From assembly GCF_024753245.1 (NCBI RefSeq), contig NZ_JANUGX010000033.1, positions 1 to 64,000 on the forward strand: 64,000 nucleotides of DNA, read 5' to 3'. Both the position numbers and the translations under genes were made by a program. The notes beneath the pieces are model-generated. The model did no database searches. It was not told the origin of the DNA and saw only the letters and a list, made by a program, of their open reading frames with translations. Position 1 is the first letter of the stretch. The number at the start of each line of letters is the position of its first letter. Positions 9,542-21,885 of this stretch are shown here, one piece after another. This DNA comes from Massilia norwichensis. Its GTDB lineage: Bacteria > Pseudomonadota > Gammaproteobacteria > Burkholderiales > Burkholderiaceae_D.

Positions 9542-10678
9542 TTACTCCGGTGATTTCGCCACGTCGCCGACCTGCACCGGCAACGTCACTTGCATGACCA
9601 GTCCATACGAGACATGGCCGAACACCCGGAAAATGAACAGTTCGCCATACTGCTCGTCCGGCATCCGTATCGTCTTCTTGCCGATCCCCAGGAAGCCTTT
9701 GGGGCCGCCCGGATCATGGATCTTCTTCCCGAGATGATAGAGCTGCAGGACGGCGCCGACATCGAGTCCGTCAAGTGCGCCACGGTTGACAGTCACGACC
9801 TGGTTCTGCGCCGCGTAATTCGATTCGCTGGCGATGGCCATCACGCGGCCGGCGACCGGCGCGATCGGCGCGTGCGGTACATAATTACGCACCGGCATGG
9901 GCGGGGCCGGCAACAGGCGGTCGCCGATGCCCATTTCCTGCACCGAGCGGGTCACGACGAAGGTGTGTACGTCGACGCCGGGCCCGGCTTCCTTGACCAG
10001 TTTGGCGGCGCCGACATAGGCGGCCTCGTGAGCGATCACCTTGCCGGTGTCGGGGTCGACCAGCTTCTTGCCCGGCCGGAAGACCTGGAAACTGATGGCG
10101 CCATGCAAGGCGCCGCGCACGTAGAAGCGGTTCCCTTCGGCCAGGTAGACCTGGGTTTCCGGCGCGGCGGCGATGCGCGGGGCAGCCTCCAGTTCGCGCG
10201 GCTCGACCACCAGCGGCTGGGTCAGGAAGGGCTCGATCGCGCTGGCCGGAATCGCGGGGATGGCCTCGCGCTCCAGTTCTTCGGTACGGATCTGGGGCGA
10301 CAGCTTCGTCACCGGCGGCAGGCCGGCATCCGGGTCCGTGCTGCCCGGCCTGGTAAGCGTCAGGCGGCCGTGCGCGCGGTCGAAATAGATGATCTGGCCC
10401 GGGTAGATCCAGTGCGGATTGCGGATCTCGTCGCGGTTCATGCCCCAGACATCGGGCCAGCACCAGGGATGCTCGAGAAACTTGCCGGAAATATCCCACA
10501 GCGTATCGCGCTTGACGACGACGTGCTGGTCAGGCGCATTCGGGCGGAAACTGCAGTTGGGGCTGGCGGCAGCCGGTGCGGCCTGCGCAGGGATGGCGAG
10601 GACGGCAGCGGCCAGGGCCAGCGCGCGAGTAGAGACCGTGAGCGATCGGGCAGCGCCTGTGCTAAAATTTTTCATCAA
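9542..10678 (-). CDS. LysM domain-containing secreted protein
   Basis: Exported 378 aa protein with a Sec signal peptide (hydrophobic ALALAAAVLAIPAQA, likely cleavage near residue 33). A LysM peptidoglycan-binding domain lies close to the N-terminus (VVVKRDTLWDISGKFLEHPWCWPDVW, ending in PGQIIYFD). The remaining 270 or so residues have no catalytic motif I recognise. This family is commonly encoded directly upstream of dprA in betaproteobacteria, as here. Start alternatives are ATG 10678 and ATG 10675. It faces def across a 262-base divergent region in which I see no further gene. Confidence 0.9.
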   Translation of the reverse strand: MMKNFSTGAARSLTVSTRALALAAAVLAIPAQAAPAAASPNCSFRPNAPDQHVVVKRDTLWDISGKFLEHPWCWPDVWGMNRDEIRNPHWIYPGQIIYFDRAHGRLTLTRPGSTDPDAGLPPVTKLSPQIRTEELEREAIPAIPASAIEPFLTQPLVVEPRELEAAPRIAAAPETQVYLAEGNRFYVRGALHGAISFQVFRPGKKLVDPDTGKVIAHEAAYVGAAKLVKEAGPGVDVHTFVVTRSVQEMGIGDRLLPAPPMPVRNYVPHAPIAPVAGRVMAIASESNYAAQNQVVTVNRGALDGLDVGAVLQLYHLGKKIHDPGGPKGFLGIGKKTIRMPDEQYGELFIFRVFGHVSYGLVMQVTLPVQVGDVAKSPE

Positions 10679-10940
10679 AGAGTCCGTAAAGTGCGGCTAC
10701 GAGCGTACACGGCAAACAATCCCTGACCGCACGCCGGATCACAGGTTGCTGTACTAAAGGGTTGCCGAACTGAATCAAATTCTGCCCACAAATCCATGAA
10801 CTAGCAAGACAACCGCGTCCTGCTGCAGGCGCGGCGTGTTGCTTTTGTGTCTGTGCGGAAACAATTGTACAGGCTTGAATGGGCACGACCTACCCCCCAT
10901 CTACGCATCACCACAGAATAAACAGAGCAAACAGAGAACC

Positions 10941-11477
10941 ATGGCCTTACTGAACATCCTCCGCTATCCCGACCCGCGCCTGCACAAAGTCGCCCAACCG
11001 GTGACCGAATTCGGCGCGCGCCTGCAAAAACTGGTCGAGGACATGGCCGAGACCATGTACGACGCCCCCGGCGTGGGCCTGGCAGCCACCCAGGTCGACG
11101 TGCACGAGCGCGTGATCGTCATCGACGTCACCGAGACCCACGACCAGCTGCTGGTCTTCGTCAATCCGGAGATCACCTGGTCGAGCCCGGAAAAGCAGGT
11201 GTATGACGAGGGTTGCCTGTCGGTGCCCGGCATCTACGACGGCGTCGAGCGTCCGGCCCGCGTCAAGGTCAAGGCGGTCGACCAGCACAACAAGCCGTTC
11301 GAGATGGAATGCGACGGCCTGCTGGCGGTCTGCATCCAGCACGAGATGGATCACCTGATGGGCAAGGTCTTCGTCGAATACCTGTCGCCGCTCAAGCGCA
11401 ACCGCATCAAGACCAAGCTCCTGAAAGAAGAGCGCGCCCAGCAGAACAGCGGGCCACGCGCGGCCGGTCGTCGTTGA
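10941..11477 (+). CDS. def: Peptide deformylase
   Basis: Removes the formyl group from the N-terminal methionine of nascent proteins. It is 178 aa with all three metal/active-site motifs: [13 protein letters not shown] (metal-binding Cys) and [10 protein letters not shown] (HExxH). Start ATG 10941 ([14 protein letters not shown]) matches the family. The in-frame ATG at 10836 would add 35 unrelated residues. It overlaps fmt by one base (TGATG), so formylation and deformylation enzymes are coupled. Confidence 0.97.
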   Translation: MALLNILRYPDPRLHKVAQPVTEFGARLQKLVEDMAETMYDAPGVGLAATQVDVHERVIVIDVTETHDQLLVFVNPEITWSSPEKQVYDEGCLSVPGIYDGVERPARVKVKAVDQHNKPFEMECDGLLAVCIQHEMDHLMGKVFVEYLSPLKRNRIKTKLLKEERAQQNSGPRAAGRR

Positions 11478-12436
11478 TGGCGGCGCGCATGAAGGTCGTG
11501 TTTGCCGGCACGCCGGAGTTTGCCGCTGTCGCCCTGCGCTCGCTGATCGATGCCGGTTTCGCTGTCCCGCTGGTGCTGACCCAGCCGGACCGTCCGGCCG
11601 GGCGCGGCATGCAGTTGCAAGCATCAAGCGTGAAACAGGTCGCGCTGGCGCACGGCATCGAGGTGCTCCAGCCCCTCTCTTTACGCATGGATGCCAGGGA
11701 TCCCCAACGTGCCGAGGAAGCGAAAGCTGCCCACGAGCGCCTGCTGGCCACGGATTACGACGTGATGGTGGTGGCGGCCTACGGCCTGATCCTGCCGCGC
11801 TCGACCCTGGACATCAAACCCTGCATCAATATCCACGGTTCGCTGCTGCCGCGCTGGCGCGGCGCCGCACCGATCCACCGCGCGATCGAGTCCGGCGACC
11901 AGGAAACCGGCGTGACCATCATGGAGATGGAAGAAGGCCTCGATACCGGCCCGATGCTGCTGATGGAGCGCCTGCCCATCCTGGACACGGACACCACCGG
12001 CAGCCTGCACGACAAGCTGGCCGCGATGGGCGGCCGCATGATCGTCGAGGCCCTGCAGCGGATGGCGGACGGCGGCCTGACGGCCGAGCCGCAGCCGGAA
12101 GAAGGCGTGACCTATGCCGCCAAGATCAGCAAGGAAGAGGCGAAGCTGGATTTGCGCCGCCCTGCCCTCGAACTGGCGCGCAAGGTGCGGGCCTTCAATC
12201 CCTTCCCGGGTGCGCATGCGCAGGCGGGTGGCATCGTCGTGAAATTCTGGAATGCGCAGGCGGTGACTGGCGCGGGCCAGCCCGGCCAGGTCTTGTCCGC
12301 CGATGCCCAGGGGGTCGTGGTGGCTTGCGGGGAAGGCGCGCTGCGCCTGACGGAGCTGCAGAAACCGGGCGGCAAGCGCCTGGCGGCTGGGGAATTCCTG
12401 AAGGGATTCCCGCTCGACGGACTCTCGTTCGAATAA
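11477..12436 (+). CDS. fmt: Methionyl-tRNA formyltransferase
   Basis: Transfers formyl from 10-formyl-tetrahydrofolate to Met-tRNAfMet. It is 319 aa from ATG 11477; ATG 11489 ([13 protein letters not shown]) is an equally plausible start 4 codons in. Motifs: [30 protein letters not shown] with the folate-binding SLLP and catalytic Asn/His region, and [11 protein letters not shown]. The C-terminal OB-like domain ([13 protein letters not shown] onwards) is complete. It follows def with a TGATG overlap and is closed by a strong terminator. Confidence 0.97.
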   Translation: MAARMKVVFAGTPEFAAVALRSLIDAGFAVPLVLTQPDRPAGRGMQLQASSVKQVALAHGIEVLQPLSLRMDARDPQRAEEAKAAHERLLATDYDVMVVAAYGLILPRSTLDIKPCINIHGSLLPRWRGAAPIHRAIESGDQETGVTIMEMEEGLDTGPMLLMERLPILDTDTTGSLHDKLAAMGGRMIVEALQRMADGGLTAEPQPEEGVTYAAKISKEEAKLDLRRPALELARKVRAFNPFPGAHAQAGGIVVKFWNAQAVTGAGQPGQVLSADAQGVVVACGEGALRLTELQKPGGKRLAAGEFLKGFPLDGLSFE

Positions 12437-12453
12437 GCGTCGAACAAAAAACG

Positions 12454-12481
12454 AAGGGGGCTTGATAGCCCCCTTTTTTTC
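12454..12481 (+). terminator. Rho-independent terminator of def-fmt
   Basis: AAGGGGGCT / AGCCCCCTT stem with TGAT loop and a T-run of at least seven, starting 18 bases after the fmt stop. It lies between fmt and the convergent BrnA-like gene. Confidence 0.92.
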
Positions 12482-12493
12482 GCTTGGTGATCC

Positions 12494-12521
12494 TCGCTTA
12501 GTGCTGCTCGCTTAGTGCTGC
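12494..12521. repeat. 14-base tandem duplication across the stop codon of the BrnA-like gene
   Basis: Two exact head-to-tail copies of TCGCTTAGTGCTGC. The stop codon of the BrnA-like gene falls in the right-hand copy, so the duplication repeats the end of the gene (GAGCAGCACTAA on its strand) just beyond the stop. It looks like a replication-slippage event without effect on the protein. Confidence 0.8.
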
Positions 12522-12742
12522 TCTACCTGAGCACGCACGCGATTCGCTTCCATGTATTCGCGCAGAACCTGGTTGATGCGGGTCTGGTAGCCCGGACCTG
12601 CCGACTTGAACCATTCCAGCATGTCGACGTCCAGACGGATGGTCACGATCTGCTTCACGCCGCTCACGGCGTTCTTGTTCACAGTGCTTTCTTCAGTGCG
12701 GGCTGCCGGCTGGTCCCACTCAGGCACGTATTCTTTGTTCAT
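12512..12742 (-). CDS. BrnA-type antitoxin-like protein, no adjacent toxin
   Basis: A 76 aa protein whose second half (QIVTIRLDVDMLEWFKSAGPGYQTRINQ then VLREYM) matches the BrnA/CopG ribbon-helix-helix pattern, in which the VTIRLD strand contacts DNA and the GPGYQTRIN helix forms the dimer core. ATG 12742 is chosen because GGGAAGAA precedes it by a normal distance. An ATG at 12757 would place that ribosome site inside the gene. BrnA proteins normally follow brnT and repress brnTA. Here the upstream 331 bases contain no BrnT-like frame, so this is an orphan antitoxin or a stand-alone regulator. Confidence 0.75.
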   Translation of the reverse strand: MNKEYVPEWDQPAARTEESTVNKNAVSGVKQIVTIRLDVDMLEWFKSAGPGYQTRINQVLREYMEANRVRAQVEQH

Positions 12743-12887
12743 TACAATTCTTCCCATTGAGGCGGCGGACGACGGGTCCGCACATTCCGTTCGATTTGGA
12801 TTAGGTACCGCGCCAGCGGCGGCTCCATGGAATTAATTGTCGTCTGTGTATGTATCCGGGAAATTGCTATTTGCCCTCGTTTTGTAT

Positions 12888-12921
12888 CGCACTGTAACAA
12901 TCTCGCGTTTGATACAGTGCG
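12888..12921. promoter_or_regulatory. Inverted repeat CGCACTGT-N18-ACAGTGCG upstream of metH
   Basis: Perfect 8-base arms at 12888-12895 and 12914-12921. Both sit beside a GTAACAA/GTTACAA-like sequence. Placement about 150 bases before metH and the same distance before the BrnA-like gene fits an operator for either. No factor can be named. Confidence 0.4.
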
Positions 12922-13026
12922 TTACAAACGTCTTTACGGTAGATGTTTTTTTACCAGCGTTTTACGCGTGCCTTGACCTGCTTGGCAGCTGCCGCTTGAC
13001 AGCGGAACAAACTCTGCTAGTAAAGG

Positions 13027-13032
13027 TATAAT
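13027..13032 (+). promoter_or_regulatory. Candidate -10 element of metH (TATAAT)
   Basis: Exact TATAAT 41 bases before the metH start. The nearest consensus -35, TTGACA at 12996-13001, is 25 bases away instead of 17, so the pair is not a normal sigma-70 promoter. Either the -35 is weak or an activator assists. Confidence 0.5.
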
Positions 13033-13073
13033 CTTAGACCCGCCTCAAAAAAATCCGCCCTGGAAAAACCACG

Positions 13074-16841
<3,768 letters not shown>

Positions 16842-16844
16842 TTC

Positions 16845-16952
16845 GTCATTCCGGGCATTGCCCGAAATGACTTCCCGCGAAGGCGGGAATCCAGGTTTGT
16901 ATGCGTTTCGATAAATCACGCAGAACTTGGGTTCCCGCCTTCGCGGGAACGA
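16845..16952. repeat. REP-like inverted elements between metH and the ABC operon
   Basis: Three palindromic units: TCATTCCGGGCATTGCCCGAAATGA (16845-16870, imperfect), then CCCGCGAAGGCGGGAATCC, then its inverse GGTTCCCGCCTTCGCGGGAA near 16930-16950, about 30 bases apart. This is the familiar GAAGGCGGGAATC-type intergenic palindrome of proteobacteria, here as a head-to-head pair between convergent genes. It may act as a terminator or gyrase/IHF-type REP. Confidence 0.75.
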
Positions 16953-16960
16953 CGGGCTAA

Positions 16961-18244
16961 CTAGGCGCGCTTGAACTTCCACACGGCCAGCAGCCCGAAC
17001 ACCAGCGCAAACCCCAGCTGCACCCCCATCGCCGGCGCCGCCGCCACGGCATCCATGCCGCGCCAGGTAATCGCATCCAGGCCATCGATCGCCCAGCGGG
17101 TCGGCACCGCCATGGTCAGCGTCTGCATCCATTGCGGGAACAGGAAAGAAGGCATCCAGGCCCCGCCCAGCATCACCATCACCAGGATGGCGAACATGGC
17201 GATCTTGCGCGCCGCTTCCGGGGTCTTGCCGAAGGCGGCAATCACCAGGCCCAGGCTGGCGGTCAGCACGCCGAAGCACAGCGCCATGCCGATAAAGCCC
17301 GGCAGGCTGGCGATGTGCACGCCAAAGCCGAACACTCCCACCGCAAACACCACGCATAGCAGCGCAAAAGCGATGATGGCGCCCGAGGCCGCGCGCGCCA
17401 ATAGCACCTGGGTCAGGCTGACCGGCGCCGCCAGCAGGCGGTTCCAGACGCCGCTGCGGCGCGCCAGCAGGATGCCGATGCCCATGTCGATGCCCATGAA
17501 CAGGATGAACTGCACGCCCATGCCGGCAAAGGCGTGCGCGTAGGCGTTGTAGCCCTGCTCGGCGATGCCGCTGGAAAGCTGCTGGTCGGCGGTCGTGAAG
17601 GGCATGCTCAGCCCCCGCGCCGCGCCGCCCTCGCCCGCCTGGGCATCGGTCTTCTTCGGCAAGGACTGGTATTTCTGCACGCTGGCCAGCAAGTCGCGTA
17701 AAACCTTGCTGTCGGGGTCGGTCCTGGCCTGCTCGTCGAGCTGGTGCAGGCTGCGCTCGGTCATCGCCTGCCCCATCTTCCCGCCGAACATCTCCGCGCT
17801 CACGACCGACATCACCTGCTGGGTCAGCATGCCTTTCACCATCGCCAGCACGGCCGGCTGCGAAGGGTCGTACAGCAGCGGAATCGACGGCTTCCGGCCG
17901 CCGCCGAACAGCGCCGCACCGGCCGCTTCGCCAAAGCCCGCCGGCAGCACGATCGCCACTTTCTGGTCGCCCTTGCGCACCGCTTTTTCGGCCTCGGCCA
18001 GCGCCAGCGGCGTGATGTGCAGGTTCGGGTCCGCTTTCAAACCGGCGGCGATGCGGTTGCCGATCTCGCTCGTGTCCTGCTGCACCAGGGCGACGTCGAT
18101 GGCGCTGGTCTTGGCCGTACCGCCAAACAGAGAACCGAAGAAGGCCGCGATCACGATCGGCAGCGCCAGGCTGATGACGAGCGCGCGGCGGTCGGACAGG
18201 AACAGGATCAGATCCTTGCGGATCAGGGCGAAGAAAGCAGTCAT
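16961..18244 (-). CDS. ABC-2 type transporter permease
   Basis: Membrane subunit of a DrrAB/YhbIH-like exporter, 427 aa. One N-terminal membrane segment (ALVISLALPIVIAAFFGSLF) is followed by a large extracytoplasmic region (residues about 45-250). Five or so C-terminal segments follow (ILFMGIDMGIGILLA, AFALLCVVFAVGVFGFG, LCFGVLTASLGLVIAAFG, MFAILVMVMLGGAWMPSFLF, LGFALVFGLLAVW). It lies 7 bases after the ATPase gene, with which it forms the exporter. Substrate is unknown. Confidence 0.9.
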   Translation of the reverse strand: MTAFFALIRKDLILFLSDRRALVISLALPIVIAAFFGSLFGGTAKTSAIDVALVQQDTSEIGNRIAAGLKADPNLHITPLALAEAEKAVRKGDQKVAIVLPAGFGEAAGAALFGGGRKPSIPLLYDPSQPAVLAMVKGMLTQQVMSVVSAEMFGGKMGQAMTERSLHQLDEQARTDPDSKVLRDLLASVQKYQSLPKKTDAQAGEGGAARGLSMPFTTADQQLSSGIAEQGYNAYAHAFAGMGVQFILFMGIDMGIGILLARRSGVWNRLLAAPVSLTQVLLARAASGAIIAFALLCVVFAVGVFGFGVHIASLPGFIGMALCFGVLTASLGLVIAAFGKTPEAARKIAMFAILVMVMLGGAWMPSFLFPQWMQTLTMAVPTRWAIDGLDAITWRGMDAVAAAPAMGVQLGFALVFGLLAVWKFKRA

Positions 18245-18251
18245 TGAAATC

Positions 18252-19193
18252 TCAGTCGCGCAGGGTGCGTCCGGTCAGGTTCAGGAAGATATCTTCCAGG
18301 CTGGTGCGCGCGGTGGCAAAGTGCAGCGGCCGGCAGCCGGCCTGCTGCAGCCAGCCCATCACCGGCAAGGCGTCGGCGGCCTGCGCCAGGCCGATGTCGA
18401 GCGCGCCGCCGTCGGCGTTGATGGAGGTGACGCCGCGCTGGCTGCGCAGGCCGTCCAGCAGCGCCGCATGGGCCGGCTCGGCCAGTTCCACGCGCAGCGC
18501 GGCCTGGGCCGCCAGGCGGCTGTGCAGCGAAGCCGGGCTCTCGTCGGCCAGCACCTTGCCGTGGTCGATGATGACGATATGGTCGGCCAGGCGCTCGACT
18601 TCTTCCATGTAGTGGCTGGTGTAGATCAGGGCCTTGCCCTGGGCCTGCAGCGCTTCCAGGGTATCGAAGATGGCGTTGCGGCTCTGCGGGTCGACGCCGA
18701 CGGTGGGTTCGTCCAGAATCAGTAGCTGCGGATCGTGCATCAGGGCGGCAGCGATGTTCAGGCGCCGCTTCATGCCGCCCGAGAAGGTCGCCGGCTTGTC
18801 GCGTGCGCGGTCGGCCAGGTTCACCTGGCCCAGCACCTTGTCGACGCGTTCCATCAGCAGCTTGCCGCGCAGGCCGTACAGGGCGCCGAACAGCTTCAGG
18901 TTTTCCAGCGCCGACAGATCGTCGTACAGCGCCAGGTCCTGCGGCACCACGCCGATCTTGCGCTTGACCGCCGCCGCGCCCGGCGTCACGCGTTCGCCGC
19001 CGAGGACGATGTCGCCGCCATCCGGTGCCAGCAGGCCGCACAGCATGCCGACGATGGTCGACTTGCCGGCGCCGTTCGGGCCCAAGAGGCCAAGGGTCTG
19101 GCCGGCCAGCACGCGGAAGGAGACGCCGTCGACTGCCCGCCGCGTCCCGTAGTTTTTTACCAGATTGGTAACGCTCAGCAGGACGGACGGCAT
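18252..19193 (-). CDS. ABC transporter ATP-binding protein (DrrA/CcmA type)
   Basis: ATPase subunit, 313 aa. Walker A GPNGAGKST (38-46), signature FSGGMKRR, Walker B LLILDEPTVGVDPQSR and the H-loop region (YTSHYMEEVERLAD) are all intact. The C-terminal 90 residues are the extension typical of the DrrA group. It is the first gene of the pair with the permease at 16961-18244, and lies 13 bases downstream of the EAL/HDOD gene, so all three may share a transcript. Confidence 0.94.
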   Translation of the reverse strand: MPSVLLSVTNLVKNYGTRRAVDGVSFRVLAGQTLGLLGPNGAGKSTIVGMLCGLLAPDGGDIVLGGERVTPGAAAVKRKIGVVPQDLALYDDLSALENLKLFGALYGLRGKLLMERVDKVLGQVNLADRARDKPATFSGGMKRRLNIAAALMHDPQLLILDEPTVGVDPQSRNAIFDTLEALQAQGKALIYTSHYMEEVERLADHIVIIDHGKVLADESPASLHSRLAAQAALRVELAEPAHAALLDGLRSQRGVTSINADGGALDIGLAQAADALPVMGWLQQAGCRPLHFATARTSLEDIFLNLTGRTLRD

Positions 19194-19206
19194 GCCTGGC
19201 CTTTCG

Positions 19207-20523
19207 CTAGATCGCGTAGCGGACTACGCTGTCGGACCACTGGAACGCGGCCATCTCGAGTTCGACCATGTCGTCGCCCGAAATCGCCAGGCCGCGCAGC
19301 GAGGGCAGCACGTCGTCCTGGCTGTCCGGCGCCTCGATGCATTCGGCCAGTTTGAGCAGTTCGCCGAAGAAGCCGGTGCGGCGCAGCAGCGCGTTGACGA
19401 TGTCGTCGCCGACCGGGATCTGCTCGACGATGTCGGCCATCGGGATGCCGAACAGGACGTCCATCAGCGACATGATGCCGACCGTGAAGGCGATCTCGGA
19501 CAGGTAGCGCTGGCCCGGACGCAGGCGCTGGGCCAGCAGCTCCATCAGGCGGCCGCGTGTCGTGGCCAGCATCAGCAGCGGGGTCTGGTTGTGGCCGCGC
19601 GTGCCCGGCTCGGCGTAGAGCATGATCTGCAGCCAGCGCTGCAACTGGCGCCGGCCCAGCACCAGCAGCGCCTGCGACACCGAATCGATGCGCTGGCGCG
19701 CGCCGACCGCCGGCGTGTTCACCAGGCGCAGCAGGTTCATCGCCACCGTCACGTCGCGCTTCACGGCGCGTTCGATGTCGGCGTTGTCGACGTCCGAGGT
19801 GACCAGCTTCATCAGCTCCAGCACCGCCGCCTGCGAGGGCGAGAGCTTGCGGCCGCCCAGCACCGAGGGCCGGGCGAAGTAATAGCCCTGGAAGTAGTCG
19901 ATGCCGAGCGCGAGACAGGCCTGGTATTCGTCGCGGGTCTCGACCTTGTCGGCGACCACGGTTTTATGCATGCCATGCAGGCGCGCCACCAGGGCGGCCA
20001 GCGCCGGCTGCGCCGTGTTGCGCAGGTCGAGCTTGACGAAGCGCGCCAGCGGCAGCAACTTCTGCAGCCTCGCCGTGTCCCCGGCACTGCCGCTGCCGAT
20101 GCCGTCGAGGGCGAACTGGAAGCCGTGGCCGGCCAGTTCGGCGATGCGCGCCAGCACGGCGTCGTCCGGCATCACCGAGGGTGCGAGTTCGAGCACGGTG
20201 CGCTCGCGCGGCAGGAAGGCGTAGATGTCGCTGCCCAGCACGTCGGCGTCGACGTTCAGGAAGCAGGTGGCGTCGCCGATCGCCCGCGCCAGGCCGAGCT
20301 GGGCGGCATGGGCGATCACGGCAGCGGTGGCATTCAGGCCCGGCGCGGCGGCACCGGCGGCCGTGGTCTGCCCGATATCGGCTTGCCCGACGGGCGCACT
20401 GCGAAACAGCAGTTCGTAGCCGAACAGCGCCTGCTGACGGTCCAGCACCGGCTGGCGGCCCAGGTAGAAATCCCGCACCCGCAGGGGATGGTCGGCTTGA
20501 TCCTGGCTCGGGGTATCGATCAT
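19207..20523 (-). CDS. EAL-like/HDOD signalling protein (YuxH type)
   Basis: 438 aa cytoplasmic protein. The N-terminal half is EAL-like (FYLGRQPVLDRQQALFGYELLFR) but degenerate: the EAL triplet reads ELL and the catalytic DDFG-type loop reads LDGIGSGS, so c-di-GMP hydrolysis is unlikely. DKVETRDEY and FQGYYFARP are retained. The C-terminal half is an HDOD domain (DVTVAMNLLRLVN, SVSQALLVLGRRQLQRWL). Such proteins act as protein-protein signalling scaffolds. It is located just upstream of the ABC pair. Confidence 0.9.
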   Translation of the reverse strand: MIDTPSQDQADHPLRVRDFYLGRQPVLDRQQALFGYELLFRSAPVGQADIGQTTAAGAAAPGLNATAAVIAHAAQLGLARAIGDATCFLNVDADVLGSDIYAFLPRERTVLELAPSVMPDDAVLARIAELAGHGFQFALDGIGSGSAGDTARLQKLLPLARFVKLDLRNTAQPALAALVARLHGMHKTVVADKVETRDEYQACLALGIDYFQGYYFARPSVLGGRKLSPSQAAVLELMKLVTSDVDNADIERAVKRDVTVAMNLLRLVNTPAVGARQRIDSVSQALLVLGRRQLQRWLQIMLYAEPGTRGHNQTPLLMLATTRGRLMELLAQRLRPGQRYLSEIAFTVGIMSLMDVLFGIPMADIVEQIPVGDDIVNALLRRTGFFGELLKLAECIEAPDSQDDVLPSLRGLAISGDDMVELEMAAFQWSDSVVRYAI

Positions 20524-20636
20524 CTCGGACTCGTCGGCAGCTTGTAGACCGGCCTACTTTACCGCATTCCTTGTCCCCAGTGGCTTTTAGGCACTAATTT
20601 CCAAGAAAAAACGTGCCAATTCAATCACATCTGTCG

Positions 20637-21407
20637 CTATTCCGGCTGCGGCAGACCGTCGACGAAGACCTTCAGCTCGCCCGGGGCAAATTCGGTCCAG
20701 GTTTCGTTGGTCGTCAGCGGTGTGGTGACGATGATGGCGACGCGGTCGTCCGGTGTGGTGACCTGCGAGAAGTCGACCGACAGGTCTTCGTCGGCGAGGC
20801 TGGCCTTGTCGAAGGGGTGTTTGCGGACCACGTAGCACAGCTTGGTCGAGCAATGGGCGAACAGCGCCGTGCCATCCGACAGCATCATGTTGAAGGTGCC
20901 GTGGCGGGCGATCACGTGCACCAGGTCGCGGATCGCCGCGCGCAGGGCCGGCATGGCGGGCGGCTGGTCGCCGAAGCGCTCGCGCAGTTGCTGCAGCAGG
21001 AAGCAGAAGGCGCGCTCGCTGTCGGTGTTGCCGACCGGGCGGAACGGACCGTCGAGGGTGGGGTTGAAATCCTTGAGATCGCCGTTGTGGGCGAACACCC
21101 AGTAACGGCCCCACAGCTCGCGCACGAAGGGATGGCAGTTTTCCAGCGCGACCTGGCCTTGCGTGGCCTTGCGGATATGGGCGATGACGTTCAGCGACTT
21201 GATCGGGTACTGCTTGATCAGTTCGGCGATCGGCGAGGCGATGGCGGCCTGGTGGTCGACGAAATGACGTACCCCGGCGCCCTCGAAGAAGGCGATGCCC
21301 CAGCCGTCGTGGTGGGTATCGGTGCGGCCGCCGCGGTGGGCGAAGCCGGTAAAACTGAAGACAATGTCAGTCGGGACATTGCAATTCATGGCGAGTAATT
21401 GACACAT
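20637..21407 (-). CDS. Class II glutamine amidotransferase (YafJ-like)
   Basis: 256 aa protein with the Ntn-type fold. C2 directly after the initiator Met is the expected nucleophile (MCQLLAMNCN), followed by FAHRGGRTDTHHDGWGIAFF, HIRKATQG and the HNGDLKDF segment that bind glutamine. It is a stand-alone GATase_4 protein like YafJ. The acceptor reaction is not known with confidence. The start is fixed by the need for Cys at position 2. Confidence 0.9.
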   Translation of the reverse strand: MCQLLAMNCNVPTDIVFSFTGFAHRGGRTDTHHDGWGIAFFEGAGVRHFVDHQAAIASPIAELIKQYPIKSLNVIAHIRKATQGQVALENCHPFVRELWGRYWVFAHNGDLKDFNPTLDGPFRPVGNTDSERAFCFLLQQLRERFGDQPPAMPALRAAIRDLVHVIARHGTFNMMLSDGTALFAHCSTKLCYVVRKHPFDKASLADEDLSVDFSQVTTPDDRVAIIVTTPLTTNETWTEFAPGELKVFVDGLPQPE

Positions 21408-21433
21408 GCGTCAAGCTTACCATGTGCCGGCTG

Positions 21434-21465
21434 CCGGGCCCCTTCCTGAAAAAAGGCGGGCCCGG
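21434..21465. other. Hairpin between DUF3567 gene and amidotransferase
   Basis: CCGGGCCC / GGGCCCGG arms with a 16-base loop. There is no T-run on either side, so it is a poor intrinsic terminator. It could partly separate the two minus-strand genes or protect the mRNA end. Confidence 0.4.
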
Positions 21466-21478
21466 AGCGATGCGGGTT

Positions 21479-21736
21479 TCAATGCAGGACGACCGGCTGG
21501 CTCATGAGGGTGTCGTAGGAACCCAGGAACTCGTCGATCTCTTCCATGGTCGGTTCGCTTGCAATCAGGTTGTTCACGTCGCGACGGAACGATTGCGCCA
21601 GTTTGCCGCCGATGAAAGCTTCGCGACGGCCGGATTTGTCGACGATCTCGTAGCCGCCGAAGCGCAGGGCTTCGAGGTTGTGATCGACGCCAAATTCGAC
21701 GACGCTGTACTGCTCGCTGTTATAGATCATGTTCAT
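21479..21736 (-). CDS. DUF3567 family protein
   Basis: 85 aa acidic protein beginning MNMIYNSEQYSVVEF and containing GGYEIVDKSGRREAFIGG, features of the small DUF3567 family found in betaproteobacteria. The function is unknown. A strong AAGGAG ribosome site sits 6 bases before ATG 21736, which suggests high translation. It is the first gene upstream of the amidotransferase on the same strand, 71 bases apart. Confidence 0.85.
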   Translation of the reverse strand: MNMIYNSEQYSVVEFGVDHNLEALRFGGYEIVDKSGRREAFIGGKLAQSFRRDVNNLIASEPTMEEIDEFLGSYDTLMSQPVVLH

Positions 21737-21885
21737 GATGACTCCTTCACTCGATCAGATTGGCGAAGCTTGGTGCCCGGCGGCGGGCAGCCAATGATGA
21801 CTTGCGGTCCACTTCAATGCAGAGGTGGGGCTGTCACAACCGATTTCAAGTATCCGGAAACGCTTGAGTCCCTGTAGGCGCCATC

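Larger units (their letters stand above)
12743..13073. other. 331-base non-coding divergent region (BrnA-like / metH)
   Basis: Contains an 8-base inverted repeat (see separate entry), an exact TATAAT near metH and an AT-rich middle. Short frames here (for example 12837-13031) have no recognisable protein features. I looked for a cobalamin, SAM or SAH riboswitch ahead of metH and did not recognise a conserved core of any. Confidence 0.6.

Noticed and set aside
12837-13031. A possible BrnT toxin for the BrnA-like gene (64-codon plus-strand frame)
   Set aside because: Sequence has no BrnT features, is Cys/Leu-rich and lies across the metH promoter.
12996-13032. TTGACA ... TATAAT as a standard sigma-70 promoter for metH
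   Set aside because: The spacer is 25 bases, far from 16-18. The -10 is retained as a candidate only.
12743-13073. Riboswitch (cobalamin, SAM or SAH) ahead of metH
   Set aside because: No conserved core of these classes was recognised by eye. A covariance-model search of this region would settle it.
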